A stretch of DNA of 55,243 nucleotides from Rhodococcus phenolicus (GTDB taxonomy: Bacteria; Actinomycetota; Actinomycetes; Mycobacteriales; Mycobacteriaceae), in contig NZ_LRRH01000091.1 of assembly GCF_001646785.1 (NCBI RefSeq), forward strand, positions 1 through 55,243, read 5' to 3'. The translations under genes were made by a program, and so were the position numbers. Of the stretch, positions 16,094 through 24,294 are shown piece by piece (within the stretch, counting starts at the first letter, position 1; every line of letters starts with the position of its first letter). Below the pieces are notes generated by a model that made no database searches, was not told the DNA's origin, and saw only the letters and a program-made list of their open reading frames with translations.

Positions 16094-17731
16094 GTGAGTG
16101 CAACACTGCGTATCGACGGTCTGTCCGCGTCCCGGGGCGAGCGAACCCTGTTCAGCGGCCTGGACCTGACGGTCGCGCCCGGCGACGTGATCGGCCTGGT
16201 AGGCGCGAACGGAGCCGGGAAGTCGACGCTGCTCACCACCCTCGCCGGTGTCGGCACCGCCGACGTGACCGGCACGGTCTCACTCAGCCCGCCCGATGCG
16301 ACCGTCGGCTATCTCGCGCAGGAACCCGAGCGTATTCCCGGGGAGACGATCCTCGGGTTCCTCGAACGCCGCACCGGGGTTGCCGAGGCCGAACGGGTCA
16401 TGAATGCCGCGGCGGAAGCACTCGGCGAATCCGACGTCGACGAATACACCCCCGCGCTCGAACGGTGGCTCGCGCTCGGCGGCGCCGACCTCGCGGAGCG
16501 CGCCGAGAAGACCGTCGCGGACCTCGGTCTCGACGTCGGGCTCGACGCTCCCATGACCGGGCTGTCCGGTGGGCAGGCGGCCCGCACCGGGCTCGCGGCG
16601 CTGCTGTTGTCGCGCTACGACGTACTGCTGCTCGACGAACCGACCAACGACCTGGACCTGGCCGGGCTCGAACAGCTCGAGCGGTTCGTCGCCGAGACCC
16701 GCACCGCGCTCGTGGTGGTCAGCCACGACCGGGAGTTCCTGGCGCGGACCGTCACCGGCATCGTCGAACTGGATCTGGCGCAGCAGCAGATCGCCGTGTA
16801 CGACGGCGGGTACGAGGCGTATCTCGTCGAACGCGAGGTTGCCCGGCGGCACGCACGCGAGGCCTACGAGGAGTACTCCGACACGAAGCAGCAGCTCGAG
16901 GATCGCGCTCGGATGCAACGCAACTGGCTCGAACACGGCGTCCGCAACGCGCGCCGCAAGTCGAAGGACAACGACAAGATCGGCAAGAAGTTCCGCGCCG
17001 AATCCACCGAGAAACAGGCGGCGAAGGCACGCCAGACGCAGCGCCGCATCGAACGGCTCGACGTCGTCGAGGAGCCCCGCAAGGAGTGGGAACTGCGAAT
17101 GTCGATCGCGGCAGCGCCTCGCAGCGGCGCGGTGGTCGCGACGCTGAACGGTGCCGAGATGTGCCGCGGCGCTTTCCGTTTCGGTCCCGTGACGACCGAG
17201 GTCGACTGGGGTGACCGAATCCTGGTGACCGGACCCAACGGCGCCGGGAAGACGACGCTGCTCGGACTGCTGCTGGGCACGCTGACTCCCGACGCGGGCA
17301 GTGTGTCGCTCGGTTCCGGGGTCGAGGTGGGCGAAATCGACCAGGCGCGTGGCTTGTTCGAGGGGGACGAACCCCTGGTCGAGGCGTTCGGCAGGCAGGT
17401 GCCGGACCTGCCCGATGCCGAGGTGCGGACGCTGCTCGCGAAGTTCGGGCTCAGGGGCCATCACGTGCTGCGGCCGGCGTCGTCGCTCTCCCCCGGTGAA
17501 CGCACCCGGGCCGGACTCGCGCTGTTGCAGGCCCGCGGGGTGAACCTGCTGGTGCTCGACGAACCGACGAACCATCTGGATCTCCCGGCGATCGAGCAGC
17601 TCGAACAGGCCATCGACAGCTTCGACGGGACGCTGCTGCTCGTCACGCACGACCGCCGGATGCTCGACACCACCCGCAGCACCCGGCGCTGGCGGCTCGA
17701 CGACGGCACGCTGAGCGAGGAGAACGTATGA
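16094..17731 (+). CDS. ABC-F family ATPase (ribosome-associated)
   Basis: A 545-residue soluble protein with two ABC ATPase domains and no membrane segment. Walker A motifs are GANGAGKST and GPNGAGKTT; signatures are LSGGQ and LSPGE; Walker B motifs end in DEPTNDLD and DEPTNHLD. A long basic linker between the domains (NARRKSKDNDKIGKKF onwards) is the P-site tRNA interaction motif region of ABC-F proteins. These proteins either free the ribosome from antibiotics or rescue stalled translation. The linker is like those of actinobacterial resistance types, but resistance is not shown. Its stop overlaps the start of an S4-domain gene, a suggestive pairing for a ribosome rescue or protection unit. 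A leaderless start and tandem palindromes suggest inducible expression. Confidence 0.92.
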   Translation: MSATLRIDGLSASRGERTLFSGLDLTVAPGDVIGLVGANGAGKSTLLTTLAGVGTADVTGTVSLSPPDATVGYLAQEPERIPGETILGFLERRTGVAEAERVMNAAAEALGESDVDEYTPALERWLALGGADLAERAEKTVADLGLDVGLDAPMTGLSGGQAARTGLAALLLSRYDVLLLDEPTNDLDLAGLEQLERFVAETRTALVVVSHDREFLARTVTGIVELDLAQQQIAVYDGGYEAYLVEREVARRHAREAYEEYSDTKQQLEDRARMQRNWLEHGVRNARRKSKDNDKIGKKFRAESTEKQAAKARQTQRRIERLDVVEEPRKEWELRMSIAAAPRSGAVVATLNGAEMCRGAFRFGPVTTEVDWGDRILVTGPNGAGKTTLLGLLLGTLTPDAGSVSLGSGVEVGEIDQARGLFEGDEPLVEAFGRQVPDLPDAEVRTLLAKFGLRGHHVLRPASSLSPGERTRAGLALLQARGVNLLVLDEPTNHLDLPAIEQLEQAIDSFDGTLLLVTHDRRMLDTTRSTRRWRLDDGTLSEENV

Positions 17732-18102
17732 GCGGCAGTGTCCGGGTGGACAGCTGGACGTGGTCGGTGCGGTTGTTCAAGACCCGTTCGGCCGCTGCGG
17801 CCGCGTGCCGGGCGGGGCACGTGCGCGTCGACGGGGTGACCGCGAAGCCGTCGACGCCGGTGACGATCGGCGCGGAGGTCCGGGTACGCGCCCACGGCCT
17901 CGAGAAGATCGTCGAGGTCACGCAGCTCGTGAACAAGCGAGTCGGCGCCCCGATCGCGGCGACCGCCTACATCGACCACAGTCCCCCGCCCCCACCGAAG
18001 GAGATCCTCGCGTCGATCCCGCAACGCGACCGCGGCGCCGGACGTCCGACGAAGAAGGACCGCCGCGAACTGGACCGCATCCGCGGGTTCAACGAGGACT
18101 GA
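17728..18102 (+). CDS. S4-domain RNA-binding protein, Hsp15-like
   Basis: A 124-residue basic protein. The N-terminal S4 RNA-binding fold is seen in RVDSWTWSVRLFKTRSAAAAAC and GHVRVDG, the pattern of Hsp15 (HslR). Hsp15 binds free 50S subunits that carry stalled peptidyl-tRNA and helps recycle them. A proline-rich segment (HSPPPPPK) and a basic tail (RGAGRPTKKDRR) follow. It overlaps the ABC-F gene by 4 bases, so the two ribosome-linked proteins are made together. Confidence 0.88.
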   Translation: MSGSVRVDSWTWSVRLFKTRSAAAAACRAGHVRVDGVTAKPSTPVTIGAEVRVRAHGLEKIVEVTQLVNKRVGAPIAATAYIDHSPPPPPKEILASIPQRDRGAGRPTKKDRRELDRIRGFNED

Positions 18103-18109
18103 CGCGCCC

Positions 18110-18685
18110 TCACTCCTCCCGGGCGGGTGAGAGCCCGTGTTCCACGAAGGTACGGAAGGCCCAGGCGAGGTCGTCCCGGGATCGTTGGGTTCCGCTCTCG
18201 TAGCCGACAAGCATGTACATCGCCACGGTCGCGTGCCGTTCGGACAGCTCGCGGTTGCCGGTCGCGTCGAAGTAGGCGTCGGCGATGAACTGCCGGCGTT
18301 CCTCGTCGGCCTCGACCTGGATCGCCCGGACGGCGGGATCGTGGGCGGCCCACACGCGGATCGCCGCCTCCGAATCGTGGGGCAGGTTCAGGGCGATGTC
18401 GATGAGGAATTCGAGCCGTTCGACGGGGTCGGCGACCTCCCGGGCACTGCTGATGAGCCGGTCGCTCTTGGCTTCGCGCCAGTAGCGGATGAGCGCGGAC
18501 GTGTATTCGGGCCAGTTGGGGAACGCGTGGTAGAAGGATCCGGTGGTCGCTCCGACCGCCTCGCACACCGTCGCCAGTTTCAACCCGGCATGCCCCTGCC
18601 TGCCGAGCACGTCGAGGCCGGCCTCAAGATACCGCAACTGGGCGCCGCGCGTGGGCACCTTCCTCTTTGCGCCGTCGGAAGCCAT
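18110..18685 (-). CDS. TetR-family transcriptional regulator
   Basis: A 191-residue repressor. The N-terminal HTH is clear in KLATVCEAVGATTGSFYHAFPNW, whose ATTGSFYHAF part is the recognition helix. The C-terminal ligand-binding domain is helical and has no recognisable ligand. The start has a strong GGAGGAG ribosome site. It converges with the S4-domain gene, leaving seven bases between the two stop codons, and is divergent from the SulP transporter. It may control itself and possibly SulP, since a short inverted repeat and a CRP-like site lie in the shared upstream region. Confidence 0.9.
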   Translation of the reverse strand: MASDGAKRKVPTRGAQLRYLEAGLDVLGRQGHAGLKLATVCEAVGATTGSFYHAFPNWPEYTSALIRYWREAKSDRLISSAREVADPVERLEFLIDIALNLPHDSEAAIRVWAAHDPAVRAIQVEADEERRQFIADAYFDATGNRELSERHATVAMYMLVGYESGTQRSRDDLAWAFRTFVEHGLSPAREE

Positions 18686-18718
18686 GTCTCCTCCATCCTC
18701 GCCTCGCGGACCCAACAA

Positions 18719-18734
18719 TGTGATCCCTTGCACA
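18719..18734. promoter_or_regulatory. Possible GlxR/CRP-type site upstream of the TetR gene
   Basis: TGTGATCCCTTGCACA matches the TGTGA-N6-TCACA consensus of cAMP-receptor-type regulators at nine of ten fixed positions. About one or two such matches are expected by chance in a window this size, so confidence is low. Confidence 0.3.
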
Positions 18735-18739
18735 AAAGA

Positions 18740-18753
18740 GTAACCGTACTTAC
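18740..18753. promoter_or_regulatory. Short inverted repeat upstream of the TetR gene
   Basis: GTAACCGTACTTAC has 4-base arms (GTAA and TTAC) around a 6-base centre, set in a rather AT-rich stretch about 55 bases before the TetR start. It is a plausible but weak operator for TetR autoregulation. Confidence 0.3.
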
Positions 18754-18776
18754 ACTTCGACCGGTCACGAAGGATG

Positions 18777-18818
18777 AAACGTGCGCAAACGCAGCGTTTC
18801 GCGCTGTTCCGCACGTTT
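18777..18818. repeat. Nested inverted repeats between the TetR and SulP genes
   Basis: The outer arms AAACGTGCG and CGCACGTTT enclose a 24-base region that itself contains the hairpin AAACG-CAG-CGTTT. It lies about 95 bases before the SulP start. It could be a regulator site or a structured 5' leader. Confidence 0.4.
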
Positions 18819-18912
18819 TCACCCCGGGTTTGCCGGTACCGCACGCGGCCCCGCCGGATTCCACCCGAAACGGGTGAGGTCCGGCCGGCGGGCGCGGTGA
18901 GACGCTGACCCG

Positions 18913-20604
18913 ATGGCGCACCTGCCGGGACACACGAGACGGTCCGCCGCGGACAGACTCGGGCGCCCGACCCCCCGCGACGTGGTGTCGGGTCTGGTCA
19001 CCGGCCTGTTCTCGATCCCGGAAGGAATGGCCTACGCCTCCATCGGCGGGTTCAACCCCGTCACCGGACTCTATTCCGGAATGGTCCCGACCCTCGTCGG
19101 GTCGTTCTTCACCCGCACGGTTCTCATGGTGACCACCCTGACCAGCGCGATCGCGCTGTCGTCGCAGAGCGTGCTCTCCTCGGCCGGACTGGACCCCACC
19201 GACCCGGCGAACGTCGCGACGCTGGCGATCCTCGTCGGTGCCGTCATGGCCCTCCTCGGCCTGCTCCGCGCCGGATCGATCATGAACTTCGTGTCGAGCG
19301 CGGTGATGACCGGATTCACCACAGGCATCGCCGTGCAGATCATCGCCGGTGTGCTGGGCGATGCGACCGGGTACGACCCGGACCGGCACAACACGATCGC
19401 CAAGATCGTCGATTCGATCGTCCACGTCGGTTCGTGGGACGGCACGACGGTCGCGGTCACGGCGGCGACGGTCGCGGTGTGGGCTGTGTTCCGTGCCGTG
19501 AAACGGGTGGCGTCGCTGGCCACGCTCATCGCGCTGGTGGCCGTCACCGCCGTCGTCGCGGCGCTCGGACTCGAGATCGACACCGTGGGAGACATCGCGG
19601 CGATTCCGAACTCGCTTCCGATGCCGGTCCTTCCCGATCCGGGCGCGGCCCCCGACCTACTGCTCGGCGCGTTCGCCGTCGCACTGGTGGCGCTTGCGCA
19701 GGCCGCCGGGATCTCTGGGGCCGTCCCCAATCCGGACGGCAGCCGGCCGAACGCATCCGGCGACTTCGCCGCCCAGGGCGCGGCGAATCTCGCCGGTGGA
19801 TTCTTCGGTGCCCTGCCCACCGGTGGATCGCTGTCGCGCACCGGTGTCGCGGTGTCCGCCGGCGCGCAGACCCGCTGGTCGGGAATCTTCGCCGGTCTCT
19901 GGCTGATCGGACTGGTCCTCGTCGCGGGTTCGGTGGCGGAGATCATCCCCATGGCAGTGATCGGTGGCCTGGTCCTGGTCATCGGTGTCGAACTCGTGAC
20001 CGGTCGCTGGCCCGACATCCGCCTGGTCTTCCGCACGGCGCCGTGGTCGGCGGTGGCGATGCTGGTCACGTTCTTCGCCACGACGCAGATACCGCTCCAG
20101 TACGCGATTCTTCTCGGTGCGGTGCTGTCGCTGTTGCTGTACTGCGGGCAGGCGTCCCGCGCTGCGAAACTGGTCGCACTCGAACCGGGCGACGATCATC
20201 GCTGGCGCGTCGTCGACCTGCCTCGCGAATGCCCCAGCGGGCAGGTCACCGTGCTGCACTATGCCGGAGTCGGCCTGTTCGCCGAGGTCCCCCGTATCGA
20301 CGAGTCGTGGCCGTCGATACGGAACACCCGCAACGGTGTCGTCGTCCTGAGTGTGCGGACGATGCCGGACGTGCCGTCGGCCACGGTGATCCGGGATCTG
20401 ACCCGCCACGCGCGGACCCTCGCCGGCAACGGCAGCCTCCTCGTGATCGCAGGCGTCACACCGGACCTGGCCCGCATCTTCGGACACAGCGGCCTGACCG
20501 ACACGATCGGACGCGACAACATCATCGAGTCGACCGACGAACTGCTCGGCGCGCTGGACACCGCACTGGCCCGCGCCCGGGCCTGGCTCGCCGACCGCGC
20601 CTGA
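18913..20604 (+). CDS. SulP-family anion transporter with STAS domain
   Basis: A 563-residue membrane transporter for sulfate, bicarbonate or another anion, exchanged or co-transported with Na+ or H+. The first half has the family signature around GLFSIPEGMAYASIGGFNPVTGLYS and about ten to twelve helices. A cytoplasmic STAS domain fills the C-terminus (from about residue 430), including VTVLHYAGVGLF and VVLSVRTMPDVPSATVIRDL. No sulfate-assimilation or carbonic anhydrase gene is adjacent, so the substrate is open. It is divergent from the TetR gene. Confidence 0.92.
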   Translation: MAHLPGHTRRSAADRLGRPTPRDVVSGLVTGLFSIPEGMAYASIGGFNPVTGLYSGMVPTLVGSFFTRTVLMVTTLTSAIALSSQSVLSSAGLDPTDPANVATLAILVGAVMALLGLLRAGSIMNFVSSAVMTGFTTGIAVQIIAGVLGDATGYDPDRHNTIAKIVDSIVHVGSWDGTTVAVTAATVAVWAVFRAVKRVASLATLIALVAVTAVVAALGLEIDTVGDIAAIPNSLPMPVLPDPGAAPDLLLGAFAVALVALAQAAGISGAVPNPDGSRPNASGDFAAQGAANLAGGFFGALPTGGSLSRTGVAVSAGAQTRWSGIFAGLWLIGLVLVAGSVAEIIPMAVIGGLVLVIGVELVTGRWPDIRLVFRTAPWSAVAMLVTFFATTQIPLQYAILLGAVLSLLLYCGQASRAAKLVALEPGDDHRWRVVDLPRECPSGQVTVLHYAGVGLFAEVPRIDESWPSIRNTRNGVVVLSVRTMPDVPSATVIRDLTRHARTLAGNGSLLVIAGVTPDLARIFGHSGLTDTIGRDNIIESTDELLGALDTALARARAWLADRA

Positions 20605-20663
20605 CAATCGGCTCGTGATCCGGCCGAGCACCGCCGACACGCGTCCCCGGGTCCGGCTTGCCC

Positions 20664-20710
20664 GAGCGAATGTATCGCTCATCTCCTCAGGCCTGGCGAG
20701 TGTACCGCTC
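20664..20710. promoter_or_regulatory. Tandem operator-like repeats upstream of the second XRE gene
   Basis: GCGAATGTATCGCTC (20666-20680) and GCGAGTGTACCGCTC (20696-20710) are 13 of 15 identical and 30 bases apart. The first extends to GAGCGA-ATGTA-TCGCTC, a perfect 6-base-arm palindrome. A TTGACA hexamer at 20727-20732 lies just downstream, and a GTTGT/ACAAC inverted repeat follows. The adjacent XRE protein is the likely binder. Confidence 0.65.
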
Positions 20711-20762
20711 GCTCGGACTGGCCAGCTTGACATATCGTTGTGTTTTTACAACACTTTGTTGC

Positions 20763-21038
20763 ATGAGCCCGGTACGTCGTGGGGAAACCCTCCCCATCTT
20801 CAATCGGATCCGTGTGCTCCGCGCTGACCGCGGATTGAGCCGCAACCAGCTCGCCGAACTGGTCGAGGTCAATCCCCAGACCATCGGTGCCCTCGAACGC
20901 GGCGACCACTACCCCAGCCTCGACCTCGCCTTCCGCATCTGCGACGTGTTCGGCCTGCCGGTCGAGGCCGTGTTCGCACGCACGGAATTCGCCCCGCTGT
21001 CCGCCGGCCTGCACCGCCCCGCACCGAAGGAGGATTGA
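20763..21038 (+). CDS. Short XRE-family helix-turn-helix regulator
   Basis: A 91-residue regulator with a single Cro/CI-type HTH, seen in LSRNQLAELVEVNPQTIGALERG. The following helix LAFRICDVFGLPVEAVFA is the same type as in the XRE gene at 4969-5190. A short tail (LHRPAPKED) ends it. The ATG lies in an AT-rich stretch with no clear ribosome site, so the message may have little or no leader. The next gene starts one base after its stop, and two ABC transporter genes follow, forming a four-gene operon. It probably represses the operon through the upstream tandem repeats. Confidence 0.88.
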   Translation: MSPVRRGETLPIFNRIRVLRADRGLSRNQLAELVEVNPQTIGALERGDHYPSLDLAFRICDVFGLPVEAVFARTEFAPLSAGLHRPAPKED

Positions 21039-21039
21039 G

Positions 21040-21576
21040 ATGCCCGCGCAGAACCTGCTCGAGCGGTACGAGGCGCACCGCACCCGCAGATTCCTGAAGA
21101 ATCAGGAGCAAACCTCACGGTGGCTCCCGTCCTGGCGCACCCGATCACGCCGCCGGCTCCTCACGGTGATCCTCGCTGTCGTGTTCGCCGCGATGTTCGT
21201 GACCACCACCGCCACCTATTTCACCTTGGTCGCCGCGATCGCCTGGCTACCTCTGACACTCGTATTCCTCGTCACCTGGACGTCCCTGCAGATCGTGTCC
21301 AGCCGGTTGTCCGACGCACCCCGGCACGCCCTCGACGAACGGGAGATCGCCGAACGCAACAGCGCGCGGTCGATCGGACTCACCGTCGCCCAGTCCCTCG
21401 TGATGATCCCGGTCCTGGCGCTCGTGTTCGGATCCAGCATCGACAGCCTCGATCACCAGGACCTGTGCTACGCCGCAGGCGGTTTCGCGCTCACGTCGAT
21501 TCTGTTCGCCGGCTGCCTGCCCGCAATGATCCTGGCCTGGATCCGCCCCGACGACGACCCGGAGGACGCCCTGTGA
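21040..21576 (+). CDS. Four-helix membrane protein in XRE-ABC operon
   Basis: A 178-residue integral membrane protein of unrecognised family. Hydrophobic segments include LLTVILAVVFAAMFVTTTA, AAIAWLPLTLVFLVTW, VAQSLVMIPVLALVFG and GFALTSILFAGCLPAMILAWI; charged connecting loops lie between. The N-terminal 40 residues are basic and cytoplasmic by the positive-inside rule. It has a strong AAGGAGGA ribosome site, and its stop overlaps the GTG of the ATPase gene. Size and gene order match the membrane protein behind the first XRE gene, suggesting a repeated regulator-membrane pair. Confidence 0.78.
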   Translation: MPAQNLLERYEAHRTRRFLKNQEQTSRWLPSWRTRSRRRLLTVILAVVFAAMFVTTTATYFTLVAAIAWLPLTLVFLVTWTSLQIVSSRLSDAPRHALDEREIAERNSARSIGLTVAQSLVMIPVLALVFGSSIDSLDHQDLCYAAGGFALTSILFAGCLPAMILAWIRPDDDPEDAL

Positions 21577-22463
21577 CCCTGACCCTGAGCCATCTCACCA
21601 AGCGCTACGGCGACACCGTCGCCCTCGATGATCTGAGCTTCGAAGTCCGGCCCGGCGAGCTGTTCGGGTTCGTCGGCAGCAACGGCGCCGGCAAGACCAC
21701 CACCATGCGCATCACTCTCGGCGTGCTCGCCGCCGACTCGGGCGAGGTACTGCTCGACGGAAACCCGGTGGACCTCGACGTGCGCCGCACCATCGGATAC
21801 ATGCCTGAGGAACGCGGACTGTATCCGAAGATGAAGGTCGGGCAGCAACTGTCCTATCTCGCCCAGCTGCACGGCCTGTCCCGCTCCGATGCGGACGCCG
21901 CGGTGCGGCGGTGGACCGAGAGACTGGGCATCGCCGAACGGGTCGGGGACACCGTCGATTCGCTGTCCCTCGGCAACCAGCAGCGGGTTCAGCTGGCCGC
22001 CGCGCTCGTCCACGACCCGAAGGTGCTCGTACTCGACGAACCGTTCTCCGGCCTCGACCCCGTCGCCGTGGACGTGATGAGCGACGTCCTCGTGGAGAAG
22101 GCGAACAGCGGTGTTCCCGTGGTCTTCTCGAGCCACCAGCTCGATCTCGTCCAGCGCCTGTGCCACCGGGTCGGCATCATCGCCAAGGGACGGATGCGCG
22201 CCGTCGGCACCGTCGACGAACTGCGCTCCGGCGGCGACGCCCGTCTCGTCGTGCACGCACCGCAGGCACCGGAGGGCTGGGCAGACGGGCTGCCCGGTGT
22301 GGGCACGGTCGAGCACACGGACGGCCGGACGGTGTTGTCCGTGGCCGCGGGCGTGGACGACCAGCAGGTCCTGAAGACCGCGCTCGAAACAGGTCCCGTC
22401 CACGAGTTCTCGCTGCACCGGCCGTCGTTGACCGATCTGTTCCGAGAGGTGGTGTCCGCATGA
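21573..22463 (+). CDS. ABC transporter ATP-binding protein, NatA-like
   Basis: A 296-residue ATPase subunit of an ABC-2-type exporter. Walker A is GSNGAGKTT, the signature is LSLGNQQRVQLA (a variant of LSGGQ) and Walker B is LVLDEPFSGLD, followed by the H-loop FSSHQLDLV. A C-terminal extension of about 80 residues, including DDQQVLKTALETG, is usual in NatA-type ATPases. It starts with GTG overlapping the preceding stop and overlaps the permease start by four bases, so production is tightly coupled. The exported substrate could be Na+, a lipid, a peptide or an antibiotic; the sequence does not say. Confidence 0.92.
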   Translation: MTLTLSHLTKRYGDTVALDDLSFEVRPGELFGFVGSNGAGKTTTMRITLGVLAADSGEVLLDGNPVDLDVRRTIGYMPEERGLYPKMKVGQQLSYLAQLHGLSRSDADAAVRRWTERLGIAERVGDTVDSLSLGNQQRVQLAAALVHDPKVLVLDEPFSGLDPVAVDVMSDVLVEKANSGVPVVFSSHQLDLVQRLCHRVGIIAKGRMRAVGTVDELRSGGDARLVVHAPQAPEGWADGLPGVGTVEHTDGRTVLSVAAGVDDQQVLKTALETGPVHEFSLHRPSLTDLFREVVSA

Positions 22464-23653
22464 GCGCACCGTTGACCGCGACCCGCGCGATCGGGCTCGT
22501 CGCCCGCCGCGAATTCTCCACCCAGGTCCGGAAGAAGAGTTTCGTCATCAGCAACGCGATCGTGCTCGTTGCGATCGTGGTGGGCATCGTCGCGATGTCG
22601 ATCCTCTCCGGATCCGACGACGACCGGCCCACCGTCGGAGTCGTCGCCGCGCCGGGACTGAGCGCGACCCTCTCTGCGATCGGCGACTCCACCGGCATGC
22701 CGCTGGACATCTCCGATCCGCCGGACGCCGAATCCGCCCGCGCACAGGTCGCCGCCGGCGAACTCGACGTCGCCCTGATCCCGGACGAGACGGCGAGCGT
22801 CACCGCCGTCACCGAATCGGAGATCGACACCGGGCTGAAGACCCTCGTCGACGCCGCTGTCGCGCAGGAAGCGCAATCCGCCGCGCTGACCGAGCGAGGC
22901 GTCGATCCCGCCGAGATCGCGAACGCGACCGCACGGTCGGCCGTCGTGGTAGAAGCGCTCGATCCCCCCGATCCCGAGCAGGGCGAGCGGGTCATTCTGT
23001 CGATCGTCGCCGTGGTGTTGCTGTACATGCAGATCCTGCTGTTCGGCATGTATGTCGCCATGGGGGTCGTCGAGGAGAAGTCGTCGCGCGTCGTCGAACT
23101 GCTGTTGTCGACGCTGCGTCCGCTGCAGTTGTTGTGGGGCAAGATCATCGGTATCGGCGCCGTCGGCCTGCTGCAGCTCGCCGCGTACGGTGTGGTGGGG
23201 GTCGGAGCTGCCCTCGCCACCGATACCCTCACCATCACCGGCACCGCGCTCGGGGTGTTCGCGAGCACGCTCGGCTGGTTCGTGCTCGGCTTCGCGTTCT
23301 TCGCGGTGCTGTACGCCGCCGCCGGGTCGATGGTGTCGCGGCAGGAGGACGTCAACTCCACCTCGGGTCCGCTGATGATGATCATCCTCGCGATGTTCTT
23401 CGCCGCGTTCTCGTCCATCGACGATCCCGACGCCACGTGGAGCACGGTCCTGAGCTGGATCCCGCCGTTCTCCGCGATTCTCATGCCGCTGCGGATCGCG
23501 GCCGGGGTGGCATCGCCCGTCCAGATCGTCGGCACGGTCGTGCTCATGATCGTCGTCACCGCACTGCTCGGTGTCGTGGCCGCGAAGATCTACCAGCGTT
23601 CGATCCTGCGCATCGGCCGCACGGTCACGTGGAAGGAGGCGCTCGGACGGTGA
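22460..23653 (+). CDS. ABC-2-type permease, NatB-like
   Basis: A 397-residue membrane subunit partnering the ATPase. One N-terminal helix (AIVLVAIVVGIVAMSIL) is followed by an extracytoplasmic domain of about 150 residues that is rich in Asp and Ala. The remaining helices include IVAVVLLYMQILLFGMYVAMG and the typical cytoplasmic motif EEKSSRVVELLLSTLRP, which is strongly characteristic of the NatB/YhaP group. It ends an operon made of regulator, small membrane protein, ATPase and permease. Confidence 0.9.
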   Translation: MSAPLTATRAIGLVARREFSTQVRKKSFVISNAIVLVAIVVGIVAMSILSGSDDDRPTVGVVAAPGLSATLSAIGDSTGMPLDISDPPDAESARAQVAAGELDVALIPDETASVTAVTESEIDTGLKTLVDAAVAQEAQSAALTERGVDPAEIANATARSAVVVEALDPPDPEQGERVILSIVAVVLLYMQILLFGMYVAMGVVEEKSSRVVELLLSTLRPLQLLWGKIIGIGAVGLLQLAAYGVVGVGAALATDTLTITGTALGVFASTLGWFVLGFAFFAVLYAAAGSMVSRQEDVNSTSGPLMMIILAMFFAAFSSIDDPDATWSTVLSWIPPFSAILMPLRIAAGVASPVQIVGTVVLMIVVTALLGVVAAKIYQRSILRIGRTVTWKEALGR

Positions 23654-23667
23654 GTCCGTAGCGGCGT

Positions 23668-24261
23668 TCACGTCGCGTGCGAGTACACCGGGCCGGGGTC
23701 GCCGATCAGTTCCCGCACCAGTTCCTCGGACCGGGGCCACCGCCCGTACCCGGCCGCGGGATTCAGATGTCCGACGTCACCGAGATCGACGAGGCGACTC
23801 CCCCACGACTCCGCCATTCCGGCCACCCGGCGGAAGGCGGCGAGCGGGTCGGTGCGACTCGCCGCGACGATGCTCGGGAACGGCAGCCGACGGCGGGGCA
23901 CGGGAAGCCATCCTCCTCGTTCGAGTTCGGCAGTCGTCGGATATCCGGGCGGGAGTGGAACTTCCACGTCCGCCGGAGTCGCGAGCAGTGCCCCTCGGAC
24001 CGGGCGGGTCGGATTCTGCGCCCAGTGGACGGTGGTGACGACGCCGGCGCTGTGCGCGACGAGCACCACCGGGCCGGTGACGTCGGCAAGCACGGCGTCG
24101 AGGGCGGCGACGCGGGCCGCGCGGTCGAGTTTGTCGTGATCGAGGGGCGGCACGATGCGGGTGTCGTCGAGTCGTTCGGCGAGGAGGGTCTGCCAGTGAT
24201 CGGCGACATGGTCGCGCAGGCCGGGCACGATGACCACGGTCGGGGACGGGGACGAGTTCAC
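23668..24261 (-). CDS. Alpha/beta hydrolase of the RBBP9/YdeN type
   Basis: A 197-residue serine hydrolase. The nucleophile elbow is VAHSAG, the acid appears in SRTDPLA, and the catalytic histidine lies in VGHLNPAAGYG, the order of the RBBP9/YdeN group. The N-terminus VVIVPGLRDHVADHWQ is also characteristic. Physiological substrates of this family are mostly unknown. The GTG start has a CGGAG site six bases upstream. It lies just downstream of the MFS gene on the same strand, so it may be the last gene of the catabolic operon. Confidence 0.86.
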   Translation of the reverse strand: MNSSPSPTVVIVPGLRDHVADHWQTLLAERLDDTRIVPPLDHDKLDRAARVAALDAVLADVTGPVVLVAHSAGVVTTVHWAQNPTRPVRGALLATPADVEVPLPPGYPTTAELERGGWLPVPRRRLPFPSIVAASRTDPLAAFRRVAGMAESWGSRLVDLGDVGHLNPAAGYGRWPRSEELVRELIGDPGPVYSHAT

Positions 24262-24294
24262 GATGGGCTCCGGGATTGTCGGGAACGATATGGG

